A stretch of DNA of 54,253 bases from DASZCR01 sp964246705 (lineage in GTDB: Bacteria; Acidobacteriota; Blastocatellia; Pyrinomonadales; Pyrinomonadaceae). The translations under genes and the position numbers were made by a program. Location: NCBI GenBank assembly GCA_964246705.1, contig CAXTRQ010000017.1, positions 1 through 54,253 of the forward strand, read 5' to 3'. Below the pieces are notes generated by a model that saw only the letters and a list, made by a program, of their open reading frames with translations, did no database searches and was not told the DNA's origin. Shown here one piece after another: positions 25,346-34,202 of the stretch; position 1 is the stretch's first letter; the number at the start of each line of letters is the position of its first letter.

Positions 25346-26533
25346 TCAAAGCGAAGCAACCAGCGCCGTCAGCAACGCGCCGCGCCGCGCGATGTCGGCG
25401 GCGATGATGTGCTCATGCGAAGCATGCGCGCCATCGCCCTCGATGCCGAGACCATCAAGCACGGCAGCGCCCACCGCCGCCGCGAAGTTTCCGTCCGAAG
25501 CGCCGCCGACGCTCGCCTCACCCAATTCAAAACCCAGATTGGCAGCAATCTCGCGTGCGCGTTCGTAGAGCGCGGCGATATGCTCCGTCCGTTCCAGAGG
25601 CGGGCGGTTAATGTCGCCCTCGATTTTCAAAGTCACGCGCCCGTCGAATGGATGCGAACTGAGAATCTCGCGCTTGATTCTCTCCGCTTCCTCCAACGTG
25701 CTGAAGCGCACGTCAATCTCTCCGACAGCTTCAGCCGCGATGACATTCGAGCGAGTCCCGCCACGGATGACGCCGACGTTGACGGTTGTGCCGCGCGCCG
25801 CGTCATTCAATGCATGAAGGCGTTCAATCTGTCGCGCCAGTTCAAGTATCGCGCTCGCTCCCTTTTCCGGCTCTAAACCTGCGTGCGCCGCGCGCCCTGA
25901 GACCGAGAGCGTGAAGTAGCCTGTACCTTTGCGCGTCGTCTTGGCATGACCGCCCGGCGCGGACGGCTCAAGCACGAGCACCTGCGCGGCGCGGCGCGCA
26001 TGCGCTTCGACCAGCGTGCGCCCGTTTGAGCTTCCAGTCTCTTCATCACATGTCAGCAGCAGCACGGCAGGGCGTTTTGGCGTCAGGCCGAGCGCCGCAC
26101 AGGCGCGAAAACTTTCGAGCGCAAGCGCGCAATTCGCTTTCATGTCGAAGATGCCGGGCGCGTAGATTCGCCCCTCCGATTCGCGCCACGGTCTTCCGGC
26201 AACTGAGCCGCGCGGGTGCACTGTGTCCGTATGACCGAGCAGCACGGTCGCCCGCTCTGTTTCCTTCGCACCCGTGAGAGCTTCGACGCACAGATGCTCG
26301 CCGTAGTTATCAGGAGCGGCTACTCTTTCGATAGCGGTGACTGAGGAGATTGTACGCGCCTCTCTCTCAAGAAGATTGACCACGGCGCGGCTTCCTTCGA
26401 TGTCGCCTGAAGGAGATTCCTGCTCGACAAGTGCGCGGACGAAAGCGAGAATTTCGTCCTGCCGCTCTGCAAAATAATTCTTTAATCGTCGTGCTAATGT
26501 AGGATTCAAATCAGCAGCCCTCTGATGATTCAC
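25346..26533 (-). CDS. M20 family metallopeptidase / N-acyl amino acid deacylase
   Basis: 395 residues, related to glutamate carboxypeptidase (CPG2), ArgE and DapE. Zinc ligands are seen in order: H and D in LLGHTDTVHP, the bridging D in GIFDMKANC, catalytic EE in TCDEETGSS, the Glu-type ligand in VLVLEPSAPG and the last His in HASHEHI. A dimerisation domain (RAAHAGLEPEKGASAI) is present. No signal peptide, so cytoplasmic. The GTG start overlaps the stop of the NSAR/OSBS-like gene (GTGA), showing tight coupling. With that partner, an N-succinyl- or N-acyl-amino acid deacylase is a better guess than a general peptidase, but this is inference from context. Confidence 0.9.
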   Translation of the reverse strand: MNHQRAADLNPTLARRLKNYFAERQDEILAFVRALVEQESPSGDIEGSRAVVNLLEREARTISSVTAIERVAAPDNYGEHLCVEALTGAKETERATVLLGHTDTVHPRGSVAGRPWRESEGRIYAPGIFDMKANCALALESFRACAALGLTPKRPAVLLLTCDEETGSSNGRTLVEAHARRAAQVLVLEPSAPGGHAKTTRKGTGYFTLSVSGRAAHAGLEPEKGASAILELARQIERLHALNDAARGTTVNVGVIRGGTRSNVIAAEAVGEIDVRFSTLEEAERIKREILSSHPFDGRVTLKIEGDINRPPLERTEHIAALYERAREIAANLGFELGEASVGGASDGNFAAAVGAAVLDGLGIEGDGAHASHEHIIAADIARRGALLTALVASL

Positions 26534-27645
26534 CTGCCACCAAAACTTTCATGACGGACGGTCAACGCATCAATCCGACCGCGTTTGATTTCAAACCCGA
26601 TGCCCGGCGTTTGCGGCGCGAGAATCGTCCCGCCCTGCGTCACCTCGACGGGGGGTTCGATGATGTCCTCTTCCCAGTAACGGGCGCTCGCCGAGACATC
26701 TCCGGGCAGCGTGAAGCCCGCGAGCGTCGCCAACGCGATGTTGTGCGCGCGACCGATGCCTGATTCCAACATTCCGCCGCACCAGACGGGAATATTTTTT
26801 GCGCGGCACACCTCTTCGACGCGCTGCGCTTCCCTGTGGCCGCCGACGCGCCCCAATTTGAGGTTGATAATCCGGCACGCGTCCATCTCGATGGCCTTGC
26901 GCGCATCCTCGCTCGAATGAATTGATTCGTCGAGACAGACGGGCGTCTCAATCTGCTTTTGCAGTCGCGCGTGATCGCTCATATCGTCATGTGCGAGCGG
27001 TTGTTCGATCATCATCAGATTGAATTTATCAAGCTCGCGGAAGAGCGCAACGTCTTCGAGCGTGTAAGCCGAATTCGCGTCAACCATCAACTGAATACTG
27101 GGAAAACGCGCGCGCACCTGTTCGACAATTTCCCTGTCCCAGCCCGGCTTAATCTTGATTTTAATGCGCTGGTATCCGGCAGCCAATTCGCGCTCGATTT
27201 TTTCAATCAAGGCCGTGGTTGAATCCTGTATGCCGATGGAGACGCCACACGGAATCTCCCTTCGCACGCCGCCCAGATGTTTCCACAGAGGGACATTCGC
27301 GCGCCGCGCTTCCAAATCCCAGCAGGCCGTCTCAACCGCGCCCTTCGCCATCCGGTTGCCGCGCACGCGCTTCCACAGGTCGGACACATGCGCGACGCTT
27401 GCCACCTGTTGCGCTAAGACCAACGGCGCGAGAAAAGCCTTGATGACTTCCCACGCACCGTCAATCCATTCCTCCGAATAGAAAGGCCCTTCGCCCGTGG
27501 TGCACTCGCCCCATCCTTCTGCGCCGTCCTCGTCTATCACCCGCACGAGAAGGATGCGACGCTCGATGGTTCGTCCGAAACTGGTTTCAAAAAAGTGGAT
27601 GAGACGCAAACGAATCTCACGCATCTCGATGCTGGCAATCTTCAA
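26530..27645 (-). CDS. NSAR/OSBS-family enolase-superfamily enzyme
   Basis: 371 residues from TTG 27643-27645, with AGGAG 8 nt upstream. Enolase superfamily, MLE subgroup: a capping domain (FETSFGRTIERR, GWGECTTGEGPFYSEEW) and a barrel with the catalytic lysine pair K164/K166 in IKIKIKPG, metal ligands D189 (VDANSAY), E214 (IEQPL) and D239 (CLDES), and the second catalytic lysine K263 in NLKLGRVGG. These match the positions I recall for the Amycolatopsis NSAR/OSBS enzyme. It makes either o-succinylbenzoate for menaquinone or racemises N-succinylamino acids. No other men genes are nearby and the partner is an M20 hydrolase, so racemase activity is the better guess. R266 after K263 is also a feature associated with racemase-capable members. 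Confidence 0.88.
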   Translation of the reverse strand: MKIASIEMREIRLRLIHFFETSFGRTIERRILLVRVIDEDGAEGWGECTTGEGPFYSEEWIDGAWEVIKAFLAPLVLAQQVASVAHVSDLWKRVRGNRMAKGAVETACWDLEARRANVPLWKHLGGVRREIPCGVSIGIQDSTTALIEKIERELAAGYQRIKIKIKPGWDREIVEQVRARFPSIQLMVDANSAYTLEDVALFRELDKFNLMMIEQPLAHDDMSDHARLQKQIETPVCLDESIHSSEDARKAIEMDACRIINLKLGRVGGHREAQRVEEVCRAKNIPVWCGGMLESGIGRAHNIALATLAGFTLPGDVSASARYWEEDIIEPPVEVTQGGTILAPQTPGIGFEIKRGRIDALTVRHESFGGR

Positions 27646-27913
27646 CGTCTGTGCTCCTGTTGAAGATGATTATGAAGGTAACGGGTTCGATTTGTCACCT
27701 TCCACGCGGGAAAGAACTCGGTAGCGGGTCAAAGGAATTTCACGCAAAGACGCGAAGAAGGCGGGATGCGAAGAAGAGTCATGCCTTTCAAATTATCGCT
27801 ATTTGCAATCTACCGTAACCAAAGCTGCGTCGCTTTCTTTGCGTCTTGGAGTGAGACTTTTTTCTTACTCAAGACAAAAGTTTCGGCAAGCAGAAAGATT
27901 TGGCTGTGAGGAT
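27646..27913. repeat. Spacer with hairpins and family A core
   Basis: A TTTCACGCAAAGACGCGAAG core begins at 27739 and an inverted, diverged copy lies near 27825-27850. A further hairpin pairs 27843-27856 with 27862-27874, and GAAGGTAAC (27674-27682) can pair with GTCACCTTC at about 27694-27702 in the leader of the NSAR/OSBS-like gene. It separates sufU from that gene. Confidence 0.65.
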
Positions 27914-28366
27914 TCAGCTTTCGGTCGTCGCCATCTCTTGTCCTTCGAGCGCGGCGTGCATCGTGTGCCACGAGAGGCTCGCGCATTTGACGCGCGCCGG
28001 ATAGTCGCGCACGCCCGCGAAAATTTTCAGCCGCCCCAGATGATTAGGCGTCGCTTCTTCGTCCAACTCGCCCGTCACCATCAGGTGAAATTCGTTGAAG
28101 AGCGATAGCGCATCCTCCCGCGTCTTCCCCTTAACGGCCTGTGTCATCATGCTCGCCGCCGCCTTCGAGATGGCGCAGCCCGAACCCTCGAAGCTGACAT
28201 CTTGAACCAGCCCGTCTTCCATCTGCATGTAGACGGTCAACTGGTCGCCGCAAAGCGGATTAAAACCTTCGGCTCGCCGATTGGCAGACTCCAGTTTATG
28301 AAAATTGCGCGGCTTCTTGTTATGGTCAAGAATAACCTGCTGGTAAAGTTCGCTGAGTTCCGACAT
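27914..28366 (-). CDS. sufU: SufU/IscU-type Fe-S assembly protein
   Basis: 150 residues, full length. It accepts sulfur from the cysteine desulfurase and takes part in Fe-S cluster assembly. The three conserved Cys are visible in NPLCGDQ, GSGCAISKAA and RVKCASLSWHT, and the N-terminal LYQQVILDHNKKPRNF is the usual SufU signature. The longer loop between the second and third Cys, compared with IscU, fits the SufU subgroup. It is the last gene of the SUF operon, 86 nt after sufS, with a perfect 13-bp inverted repeat in that spacer. ATG 28364-28366 is the natural start. Confidence 0.94.
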   Translation of the reverse strand: MSELSELYQQVILDHNKKPRNFHKLESANRRAEGFNPLCGDQLTVYMQMEDGLVQDVSFEGSGCAISKAAASMMTQAVKGKTREDALSLFNEFHLMVTGELDEEATPNHLGRLKIFAGVRDYPARVKCASLSWHTMHAALEGQEMATTES

Positions 28367-28383
28367 AGATACATTTTAGATTC

Positions 28384-28444
28384 TTGATTTGCGATTGAAA
28401 GACTCAAAGCGCGCCTCGTTCGGCTCAACAAAATCGCAAATCAA
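28384..28444. repeat. Inverted repeat between sufS and sufU (family B)
   Basis: TTGATTTGCGATT (28384-28396) is perfectly inverted at 28432-28444. The same GATTTGCGATT string occurs right after the prepilin peptidase stop near 361-372, so it is a dispersed element. It could attenuate or stabilise the suf transcript between its last two genes. Confidence 0.8.
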
Positions 28445-28452
28445 AAATTCTC

Positions 28453-29724
28453 CTAGCTGAATATTTCGATAACTTTTTCGACCGCCGCCGCGAGCTTATC
28501 AACTTCCTCTTTCGTGTTGTAGAAAGCGAAGGAAGCGCGCGCCGTCGCGGGCACTTCGAAATGTTGCATGACGGGCTGCGCGCAGTGATGCCCGGCGCGA
28601 ATCGCAATTCCTTCCTGATCGAGAATCGTTCCTACGTCGTGCGGGTGAACTTCGTCAATGACAAAAGCCAGCACGCTCGCCTTCTCTCGCGCCGTGCCGA
28701 TGATGCGGACGCCTTCGATTGACGAAATCCGCTCGGTCGCATAGCGCAGAAGTTCCTGCTCATGCTGGTGTGCGGCCTCCCGGTCAATGCTGTTGAGATA
28801 ATCAATCGCCGCGCCGAGTCCGATCTGCGAAGCGATGGCGGGCGTGCCCGCTTCAAACTTGTCCGGGATGCCCGCGTAAGTCGTCTTCTCAAACGTCACG
28901 CTGCGAATCATCGAGCCGCCACCGTGATATGGATTCATCTTCTCCAACATTTCCGCTTTGCCATAGACGACGCCGCTCCCCGTGGGCGCAAACATCTTGT
29001 GCCCGGACATGATGTAGAAATCGCAATCCAAATCCTGAACGTCAATTTTCAGATGCGGTGCGCCCTGTGCGCCGTCAACTAGGACAGGCACGCCGAGTTT
29101 GTGCGCGCGTGCCGCAATCTCTCTAATCGGATTGATCGTGCCGAGCGAGTTCGAGATGTGACCGACGGCGACGAGTTTGGTTCGCTCGTTCAAGAGCGCG
29201 TCGTATTCGTCGAGCAGCAGTTCGCCCGCGTCGTTCATCGGAATCACACGCAGCCGCGCGCCCTTTTCTTCGCAGAGCATCTGCCACGGAACGATGTTGG
29301 AATGGTGCTCCATCTCCGAGACGATAATCTCGTCGCCTTCCGTGACGAACTTGCGCCCATAGCCGTGCATGACGAGATTGACGCCTTCCGTGCAGCCGCG
29401 CACGAAGATGCACTCGCGCGCTTCTTTCGCGTTGAGAAAGCGGCGCACCTTTTCGCGCGCGCCCTCGTAAGCGGTCGTCGCGCGCTGGCTCAGGTAATGC
29501 ACGCCGCGATGAATGTTCGAGTGCTCTTCGCGCAAATATTTCGCGCCGCGCTCGATAACTATCTGCGGGACTTGCGCCGAAGCGGCGTTGTCGAGATAGA
29601 CGAGCGGCTTACCGTTGACCGTCTGCTTCAAGACCGGGAAGTCCTCGCGGATGCGTTCGACATCCCACGCGGACGCGTTGTTGATGTTCGTTGCCGTGCT
29701 CACTATTTTTTCTGTTGCAATCAT
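28453..29724 (-). CDS. sufS: Cysteine desulfurase SufS
   Basis: 423 residues from ATG 29722-29724; a longer frame runs into sufD and is discarded. A PLP-dependent class V aminotransferase-fold enzyme that takes sulfur from cysteine as a persulfide for Fe-S assembly. The PLP-binding lysine is in IMSGHKMFAPTGSG and the persulfide Cys in IRAGHHCAQPVM, the short-loop form typical of SufS (group II) rather than IscS. N-terminal VYLDNAASAQVPQIVIERG is canonical. It has about 15 extra N-terminal residues compared with many SufS proteins. It starts 13 nt after sufD and its expected partner, SufU, follows. Confidence 0.95.
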   Translation of the reverse strand: MIATEKIVSTATNINNASAWDVERIREDFPVLKQTVNGKPLVYLDNAASAQVPQIVIERGAKYLREEHSNIHRGVHYLSQRATTAYEGAREKVRRFLNAKEARECIFVRGCTEGVNLVMHGYGRKFVTEGDEIIVSEMEHHSNIVPWQMLCEEKGARLRVIPMNDAGELLLDEYDALLNERTKLVAVGHISNSLGTINPIREIAARAHKLGVPVLVDGAQGAPHLKIDVQDLDCDFYIMSGHKMFAPTGSGVVYGKAEMLEKMNPYHGGGSMIRSVTFEKTTYAGIPDKFEAGTPAIASQIGLGAAIDYLNSIDREAAHQHEQELLRYATERISSIEGVRIIGTAREKASVLAFVIDEVHPHDVGTILDQEGIAIRAGHHCAQPVMQHFEVPATARASFAFYNTKEEVDKLAAAVEKVIEIFS

Positions 29725-29737
29725 TGCTTTCAAACTC

Positions 29738-31075
29738 TTATGCCTCAAGCCGCGCGTGGAGGCGATTGAGAATCGCTTCGTCCAACTGCGTTTTGATGGA
29801 ATCAATCTTGATTTTTTCGACAATCTCTTCCGCGAACCCGTAAGTCAGAAGGTTGCGCGCAATCTCTGGATGAAGACCGCGGCTGGCGAGATAGAAAAGC
29901 TCTTCTTCATCAAGTTGCCCGACGGTCGCGCCATGGGCGCACTTCACGTCGTCCGCGTAAATCTCAAGCTGCGGCTTCGTGTCTACGCGCGCCTCGTGCG
30001 AGAGCAGCAGATTCTTGTTGCTCTGCACGGCGTCTGTCTGTTGCGCGTCGCGGTGGACAAAGACCCGCCCGTTGAAGACCGCGCGCGACTTGCCGTCGAG
30101 AATACCTTTGTAATTTTGATGGCTCGTGCAGTGCGCTTTGCGATGGTCAATCAGCGAATGAGTGTCGGCGTGCTGACCGTCGCCGACGAGATAAAGGCCA
30201 TCCACCCAGCACTCAGCGCCTTCGTGTCCGAGGCTCACCTCGATATCGTGACGTGATAACTGTGCGCCGAGCGTGATGGTCGTCAAATCGTAAACGCTGC
30301 TGCGCTCCAATTCGGCGCGCGTCTCAGCGATATGAAAGGCGCGCTCGCTCTCGGTCTGAACTTTGTAATGAGCAAGGCGCGCGCCCTCGCCGACGAAAAT
30401 TTCGGTGACCGCATTGGTCAAGTAGACCGCCTCGTTCGTCGCCGCATAGCTTTCGATGAGAGTGGCGGAACTGTCGCGCCCGGCGACGACGAGCAGGCGC
30501 GGGAACGAAGCCGTTGGCTCCGGCGTCTCGGTTGAAAGAAACAGCAGGTGGATAGGAGATTTGACCTCAACGCCCTGCGGAATGAAGAGGAACGCCCCGC
30601 TTTCGATAAAAGACGTGTTGAGCGTAGTGAAAGCATCCACGTCCGCGACGGCGCGACGCGACAGATGCTCGCGCACAATTTTCGCTTGCTCGCCCTCGAA
30701 GGCTTCGGGCAAATCTTCGGCGATGACACCTGCGGGCAGCCCGCTCATCGAAGAAAGCTCGCGGCGGAAATGACCGTTGACGAAGACCAGACGGCTCGCG
30801 CGCGCTTCCTCGTAAATAAAAGGCTCGATGTTCTGTGCATCAATCGCGGCTTCGCTACGCACCGAAGGCCGAAATGGTGCGCGTGCTATCGAAGCGACGT
30901 TGGTATATTTCCAATCCTCTTCGCCGGTCGTCGGAAAGCCCAACTCTTCAAAACGCTCGATGGCGTTGCGGCGCAGGCGCTCAACCCACGACGGAGCATT
31001 GCCCGCAAGCTCTCTCGCACGCGCCTCGAACGCCGCCCTAAATGAACTCTTCTCTTTTGTCGCCTGTGGCATCAT
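29738..31075 (-). CDS. sufD: Fe-S assembly protein SufD
   Basis: 445 residues. SufD forms the SufBC2D scaffold with SufB and the ATPase SufC. Family signatures: EDWKYTNVASIARAPF near the N-terminus, the beta-helix core, and the C-terminal HGATVGQLDEEELFYLASRG with the conserved His and RGL segment, followed by a helical domain that contacts SufC (FAEEIVEKI). Two adjacent ATG codons begin the frame; the ribosome-binding site is weak, compatible with translation coupled to sufC 50 nt upstream. No odd features. Confidence 0.94.
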   Translation of the reverse strand: MMPQATKEKSSFRAAFEARARELAGNAPSWVERLRRNAIERFEELGFPTTGEEDWKYTNVASIARAPFRPSVRSEAAIDAQNIEPFIYEEARASRLVFVNGHFRRELSSMSGLPAGVIAEDLPEAFEGEQAKIVREHLSRRAVADVDAFTTLNTSFIESGAFLFIPQGVEVKSPIHLLFLSTETPEPTASFPRLLVVAGRDSSATLIESYAATNEAVYLTNAVTEIFVGEGARLAHYKVQTESERAFHIAETRAELERSSVYDLTTITLGAQLSRHDIEVSLGHEGAECWVDGLYLVGDGQHADTHSLIDHRKAHCTSHQNYKGILDGKSRAVFNGRVFVHRDAQQTDAVQSNKNLLLSHEARVDTKPQLEIYADDVKCAHGATVGQLDEEELFYLASRGLHPEIARNLLTYGFAEEIVEKIKIDSIKTQLDEAILNRLHARLEA

Positions 31076-31125
31076 AATTTACAAACAGCAAACGCTCTTC
31101 GAGCGTCAATGTATTAATTGAATTT

Positions 31126-31899
31126 TTACGCGCTAATGGCAGACTGTTGCTCGCCCACAGCCTCTCTGAGCCAGTCGTAACCTTTCTCTTCCAGTTCCAG
31201 AGCCAGTTCTTTTCCGCCCGAACGGGCGATGCGCCCTTTATAGAGAACGTGGACAAAATCCGGCACAATGTAGTTAAGAAGACGCTGGTAGTGCGTCACG
31301 AGCACGATGGCGTTATCTGGCGTGCGCAGTTTATTGACACCCTCCGAGACGACACGCAGCGCGTCAATATCAAGTCCCGAATCGGTCTCGTCAAGCACTG
31401 CCAGTTTCGGCTCAAGCACGGCCATCTGCAAAATTTCGTTACGCTTCTTCTCGCCGCCGGAAAAGCCCTCGTTGACCGAGCGGTTCATAAAACTCGCTTC
31501 CATCTCGACAATCTTGGCGCGCTCGGCGAGCAAATCTTTAAACTCAAGCGGGTCGAGTTCTTCTTCGCCGAGATGTTTGCGCTTCTCGTTGTAGGCGAGG
31601 CGCAAGAACTGCGCGTTCGACACGCCCGGAACTTCGACCGGATACTGGAACGCAAGAAAGATACCCTCGCGCGCACGCGCATCCGGCTCTAATTCGAGCA
31701 GGTTGCGCCCTTCAAAAAGCACTGCGCCGCCCGTCACGACATAAGCCGGATGGCCTGCAAGAATTTTAGCGAGCGTGGATTTGCCGGAGCCGTTCGGCCC
31801 CATGATGGCGTGTATCTCGCCCTTGTTGACCGTCAAATCAATGCCGCGCAAAATCTCTTTGCCCTCGACGGTCGCATGTAAATTACGAATCTCTAACAC
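31126..31899 (-). CDS. sufC: Fe-S assembly ATPase SufC
   Basis: 257 residues, an ABC-type ATPase that is not a transporter but drives conformational change of the SufBD scaffold. Walker A is GPNGSGKST, the Q-loop region follows as FLAFQYPVEVPGVSN, the signature is FSGGEKKRNEILQM with the family-specific GEKKR, and Walker B is AVLDETDSGLDIDAL. Start GTG 31897-31899. It lies 107 nt after sufB, with a short direct/inverted repeat (AGAGGTCAGAG-like) in the spacer near 31921-32005. Confidence 0.96.
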   Translation of the reverse strand: MLEIRNLHATVEGKEILRGIDLTVNKGEIHAIMGPNGSGKSTLAKILAGHPAYVVTGGAVLFEGRNLLELEPDARAREGIFLAFQYPVEVPGVSNAQFLRLAYNEKRKHLGEEELDPLEFKDLLAERAKIVEMEASFMNRSVNEGFSGGEKKRNEILQMAVLEPKLAVLDETDSGLDIDALRVVSEGVNKLRTPDNAIVLVTHYQRLLNYIVPDFVHVLYKGRIARSGGKELALELEEKGYDWLREAVGEQQSAISA

Positions 31900-32006
31900 A
31901 GTGAATTTTCTCCGAAAATTTAAGAGGTCAGAGATCGGAGGTCAGAGGACAGTGAAAACAGCTTGTCTCTTACTAACCTTTAACCGCTGACCTTTGAATC
32001 TCTGCT

Positions 32007-33443
32007 TTATCCCACGCTGCCTTCCAGTTTCATGCCGAGCAGGCGTTGCGCTTCGACGGCAAACTCCATCGGCAGTTCGCGGAAGACCTCTTTGCAAAAG
32101 CCATTGATGATGAGCGAGACGGCATCTTCTTGCGAAATCCCGCGCTGCATCAGATAGAAAAGCTGTTCTTCGCTGATGCGCGAAGTGGTCGCCTCGTGTT
32201 CGACGCGGGCGGTGTTGTTCATCACCTCGATATAGGGGAAAGTGTTCGCGCCGCACTGCGAGCCGATGAGCATCGAATCGCACTGCGTATAGTTGCGTGC
32301 GCCCTCGGCCTTCGGCATGATTTTGACCAGACCGCGATAGCTATTATTAGCTTTCCCCGCCGAGATGCCTTTGGAGATGATAGTCGAGCGCGTGTTGCGC
32401 CCGATGTGAATCATCTTCGTGCCCGTGTCGGCCTGTTGCGCGTGGTTCGTCAGCGCGACCGAGTAAAATTCGCCCACTGAATTTTCGCCGAGCAGGATGC
32501 ATGAAGGATATTTCCAAGTAATCGCCGAGCCGGTTTCAACCTGCGTCCATGAAATCTTCGAGTTGCGACCGGCGCACTTGCCGCGCTTCGTCACGAAGTT
32601 ATAAATGCCGCCCTTGCCTTCTTCGTCGCCCGCATACCAGTTCTGCACGGTCGAGTATTTAATCTCCGCATCGTCGAGCGCAACGAGTTCGACGACCGCC
32701 GCGTGTAACTGGTTCTTGTCGAATTTCGGTGCGGTGCAGCCCTCCAGATAGGAAACATGCGAACCTTCTTCGGCGACAATCAGCGTGCGCTCGAACTGGC
32801 CTGATTCGGAATTGTTGATGCGGAAGTAAGTGGACAACTCCATCGGGCAGCGGACGCCCTTCGGAATGAAGACGAACGAGCCGTCTGTAAAGACCGCGCT
32901 GTTCAAAGCCGCGAAGTAGTTATCATTCGTCGGCACGACCGAGCCGAGATACTTCTTGACGAGTTCCGCGTGCTCCAACACCGCCTCCGAGAAAGAGCAG
33001 AAGATAACGCCGTGCTTCTTCAACTTCTCTTTGTAAGTGGTGGCGACCGAAACAGAGTCGAACACAGCATCCACCGCGACATTTGCTAATTGCTTCTGCT
33101 CCGAGAGCGGAATGCCGAGTTTCTCGAACGTCCTCAAAAGTTCGGGGTCAACTTCGTCGAGGCTCGCCTTCTTCGCGTTCTGCTTCGGCGCGCTGTAATA
33201 GATGATGTCCTGATAATCTACTTCAGGATACTTAATGTTCGGCCAACGCTTCGGCTCCGTCATCGTCAGCCAGTGGCGATAAGCTTTGAGGCGAAACTCA
33301 AGCAGCCATTCCGGCTCGCGCTTCTTCGCAGAGATGAGTCGTACCGTCTCTTCGTTCAGACCGCGCGGAATGACATCCGATTCGATGTCCGTGACGAATC
33401 CGTATTTGTATTCTTTGTTTGCGAGAACTTCGATGGTGCTCAT
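32007..33443 (-). CDS. sufB: Fe-S assembly protein SufB
   Basis: 478 residues, full length for SufB, the subunit on which the nascent cluster is thought to form. Signatures: YKYGFVTDIESDVIPRGLNE at the N-terminus, the GVIFCSFSEAVLEHAELVKKYLG region (shown in part), YLEGCTAPKFDKNQLHAAVV, and the C-terminal HEATTSRISEEQLFYLMQRG with RG-IS, plus SQCGANTFPYIEV bearing a conserved Cys. It is the first structural gene after the Rrf2 regulator, 71 nt downstream, on the same strand. Confidence 0.96.
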   Translation of the reverse strand: MSTIEVLANKEYKYGFVTDIESDVIPRGLNEETVRLISAKKREPEWLLEFRLKAYRHWLTMTEPKRWPNIKYPEVDYQDIIYYSAPKQNAKKASLDEVDPELLRTFEKLGIPLSEQKQLANVAVDAVFDSVSVATTYKEKLKKHGVIFCSFSEAVLEHAELVKKYLGSVVPTNDNYFAALNSAVFTDGSFVFIPKGVRCPMELSTYFRINNSESGQFERTLIVAEEGSHVSYLEGCTAPKFDKNQLHAAVVELVALDDAEIKYSTVQNWYAGDEEGKGGIYNFVTKRGKCAGRNSKISWTQVETGSAITWKYPSCILLGENSVGEFYSVALTNHAQQADTGTKMIHIGRNTRSTIISKGISAGKANNSYRGLVKIMPKAEGARNYTQCDSMLIGSQCGANTFPYIEVMNNTARVEHEATTSRISEEQLFYLMQRGISQEDAVSLIINGFCKEVFRELPMEFAVEAQRLLGMKLEGSVG

Positions 33444-33514
33444 TTTCTCTTCATCGCCACACCGGGCGAACCTTCTCCGTTATCCGAGTAAATGCTAAAT
33501 TCGCGTATTTCTCA

Positions 33515-34000
33515 TTAAAAGCGGCGCGGCATCGGCTGAATACGCACATTCGATTTTTGAATCTGGTGCAACTGTGCATCAACGTTGGCTTCCGTGCCGA
33601 CTAACTGCGCCAGCGTAATTTCCGCCAGCGCGTTCTGCACGATTTCATGCAGGCCGATGATGACGGGACGAATGCCGCAGTCGCCCGTATGCACGCATGC
33701 GTCGAGGACGCCCGTATAGCTTTTGCAATGGCTCGCCAACACATCCTCGTCCAGCACCTTAATAATCTCGCTCAGGCGAACTTCTGAAGCCGGACGCGCC
33801 AGACGATAACCGCCCTTCGTTCCCCTGATGGACGAGACCAGCCCGGCCTTGTTCAGAATCCAGAGCAACTTCCCTGCGTTCGCCGCTGAAATGCCCTCAC
33901 GCTCCGCAATCTGCGCGAGAGTCAGAAACTCGCCCTCGCCCAGCGAGGCCAGTTGCAGCAGACATCTCAAACCGTATTCTTCTTGCGCCGAGACTTTCAT
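33515..34000 (-). CDS. Rrf2-family regulator with three cluster-ligand cysteines
   Basis: 161 residues from ATG 33998-34000 with GGAGAG about 7 nt upstream; ten further residues upstream are possible but lack a site. N-terminal winged helix (VSAQEEYGLRCLLQLASL, LTLAQIAEREGISAANAGKL, LVSSIRGTKGGYRLARPASE). Three Cys in the effector region, C92, C102 and C108, are placed as in IscR (three Cys in the same loop), although the first spacing is longer (x9 against x5), so it probably binds a [2Fe-2S] cluster. As the first gene of the suf operon it most likely senses cluster status and controls its own promoter, but direct evidence is lacking. Confidence 0.92.
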   Translation of the reverse strand: MKVSAQEEYGLRCLLQLASLGEGEFLTLAQIAEREGISAANAGKLLWILNKAGLVSSIRGTKGGYRLARPASEVRLSEIIKVLDEDVLASHCKSYTGVLDACVHTGDCGIRPVIIGLHEIVQNALAEITLAQLVGTEANVDAQLHQIQKSNVRIQPMPRRF

Positions 34001-34050
34001 ACCAATCTCTCCGGCATCCCCAAACCTCAATATTCTTTAGATGCATAACC

Positions 34051-34079
34051 ATTTTAGGAATACCTTACTTTTTTGTCAA
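34051..34079 (-). promoter_or_regulatory. Promoter of the rrf2-suf operon, with possible Rrf2 operator
   Basis: On the minus strand TTGACA (34074-34079) and TAAAAT (34051-34056) are separated by exactly 17 nt, about 50 nt before the regulator start. The bases from TTGAC through GTAAGGTATT resemble the right half of IscR type 1 boxes (TTGACT, A/T-rich, AGTCGGGTAT), which would place a repressor directly over the -35 and spacer. The promoter match is strong; the operator reading is inference. Confidence 0.75.
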
Positions 34080-34202
34080 GATTGCGAGCAAGTGTTTTCC
34101 CTAACGAGAAAACATCCACCATCAAGCACTTAACCTTTCCGCGAGCGATGCTGGTGGGAAATTCGGTGGAGGCTGCGGGTGAGCTAACGACGAGTGGTGA
34201 GT

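Noticed and set aside
26530..27645. Calling the enolase-superfamily gene menC outright
   Set aside because: Catalytic residues do not separate OSBS from NSAR, and no other men genes are present; context favours a racemase.
27672..27702. GGGTTCGA with flanking paired arms, resembling a tRNA T-arm
   Set aside because: No acceptor, D or anticodon stem could be built around it; it is only a short hairpin in the leader of the NSAR/OSBS-like gene.
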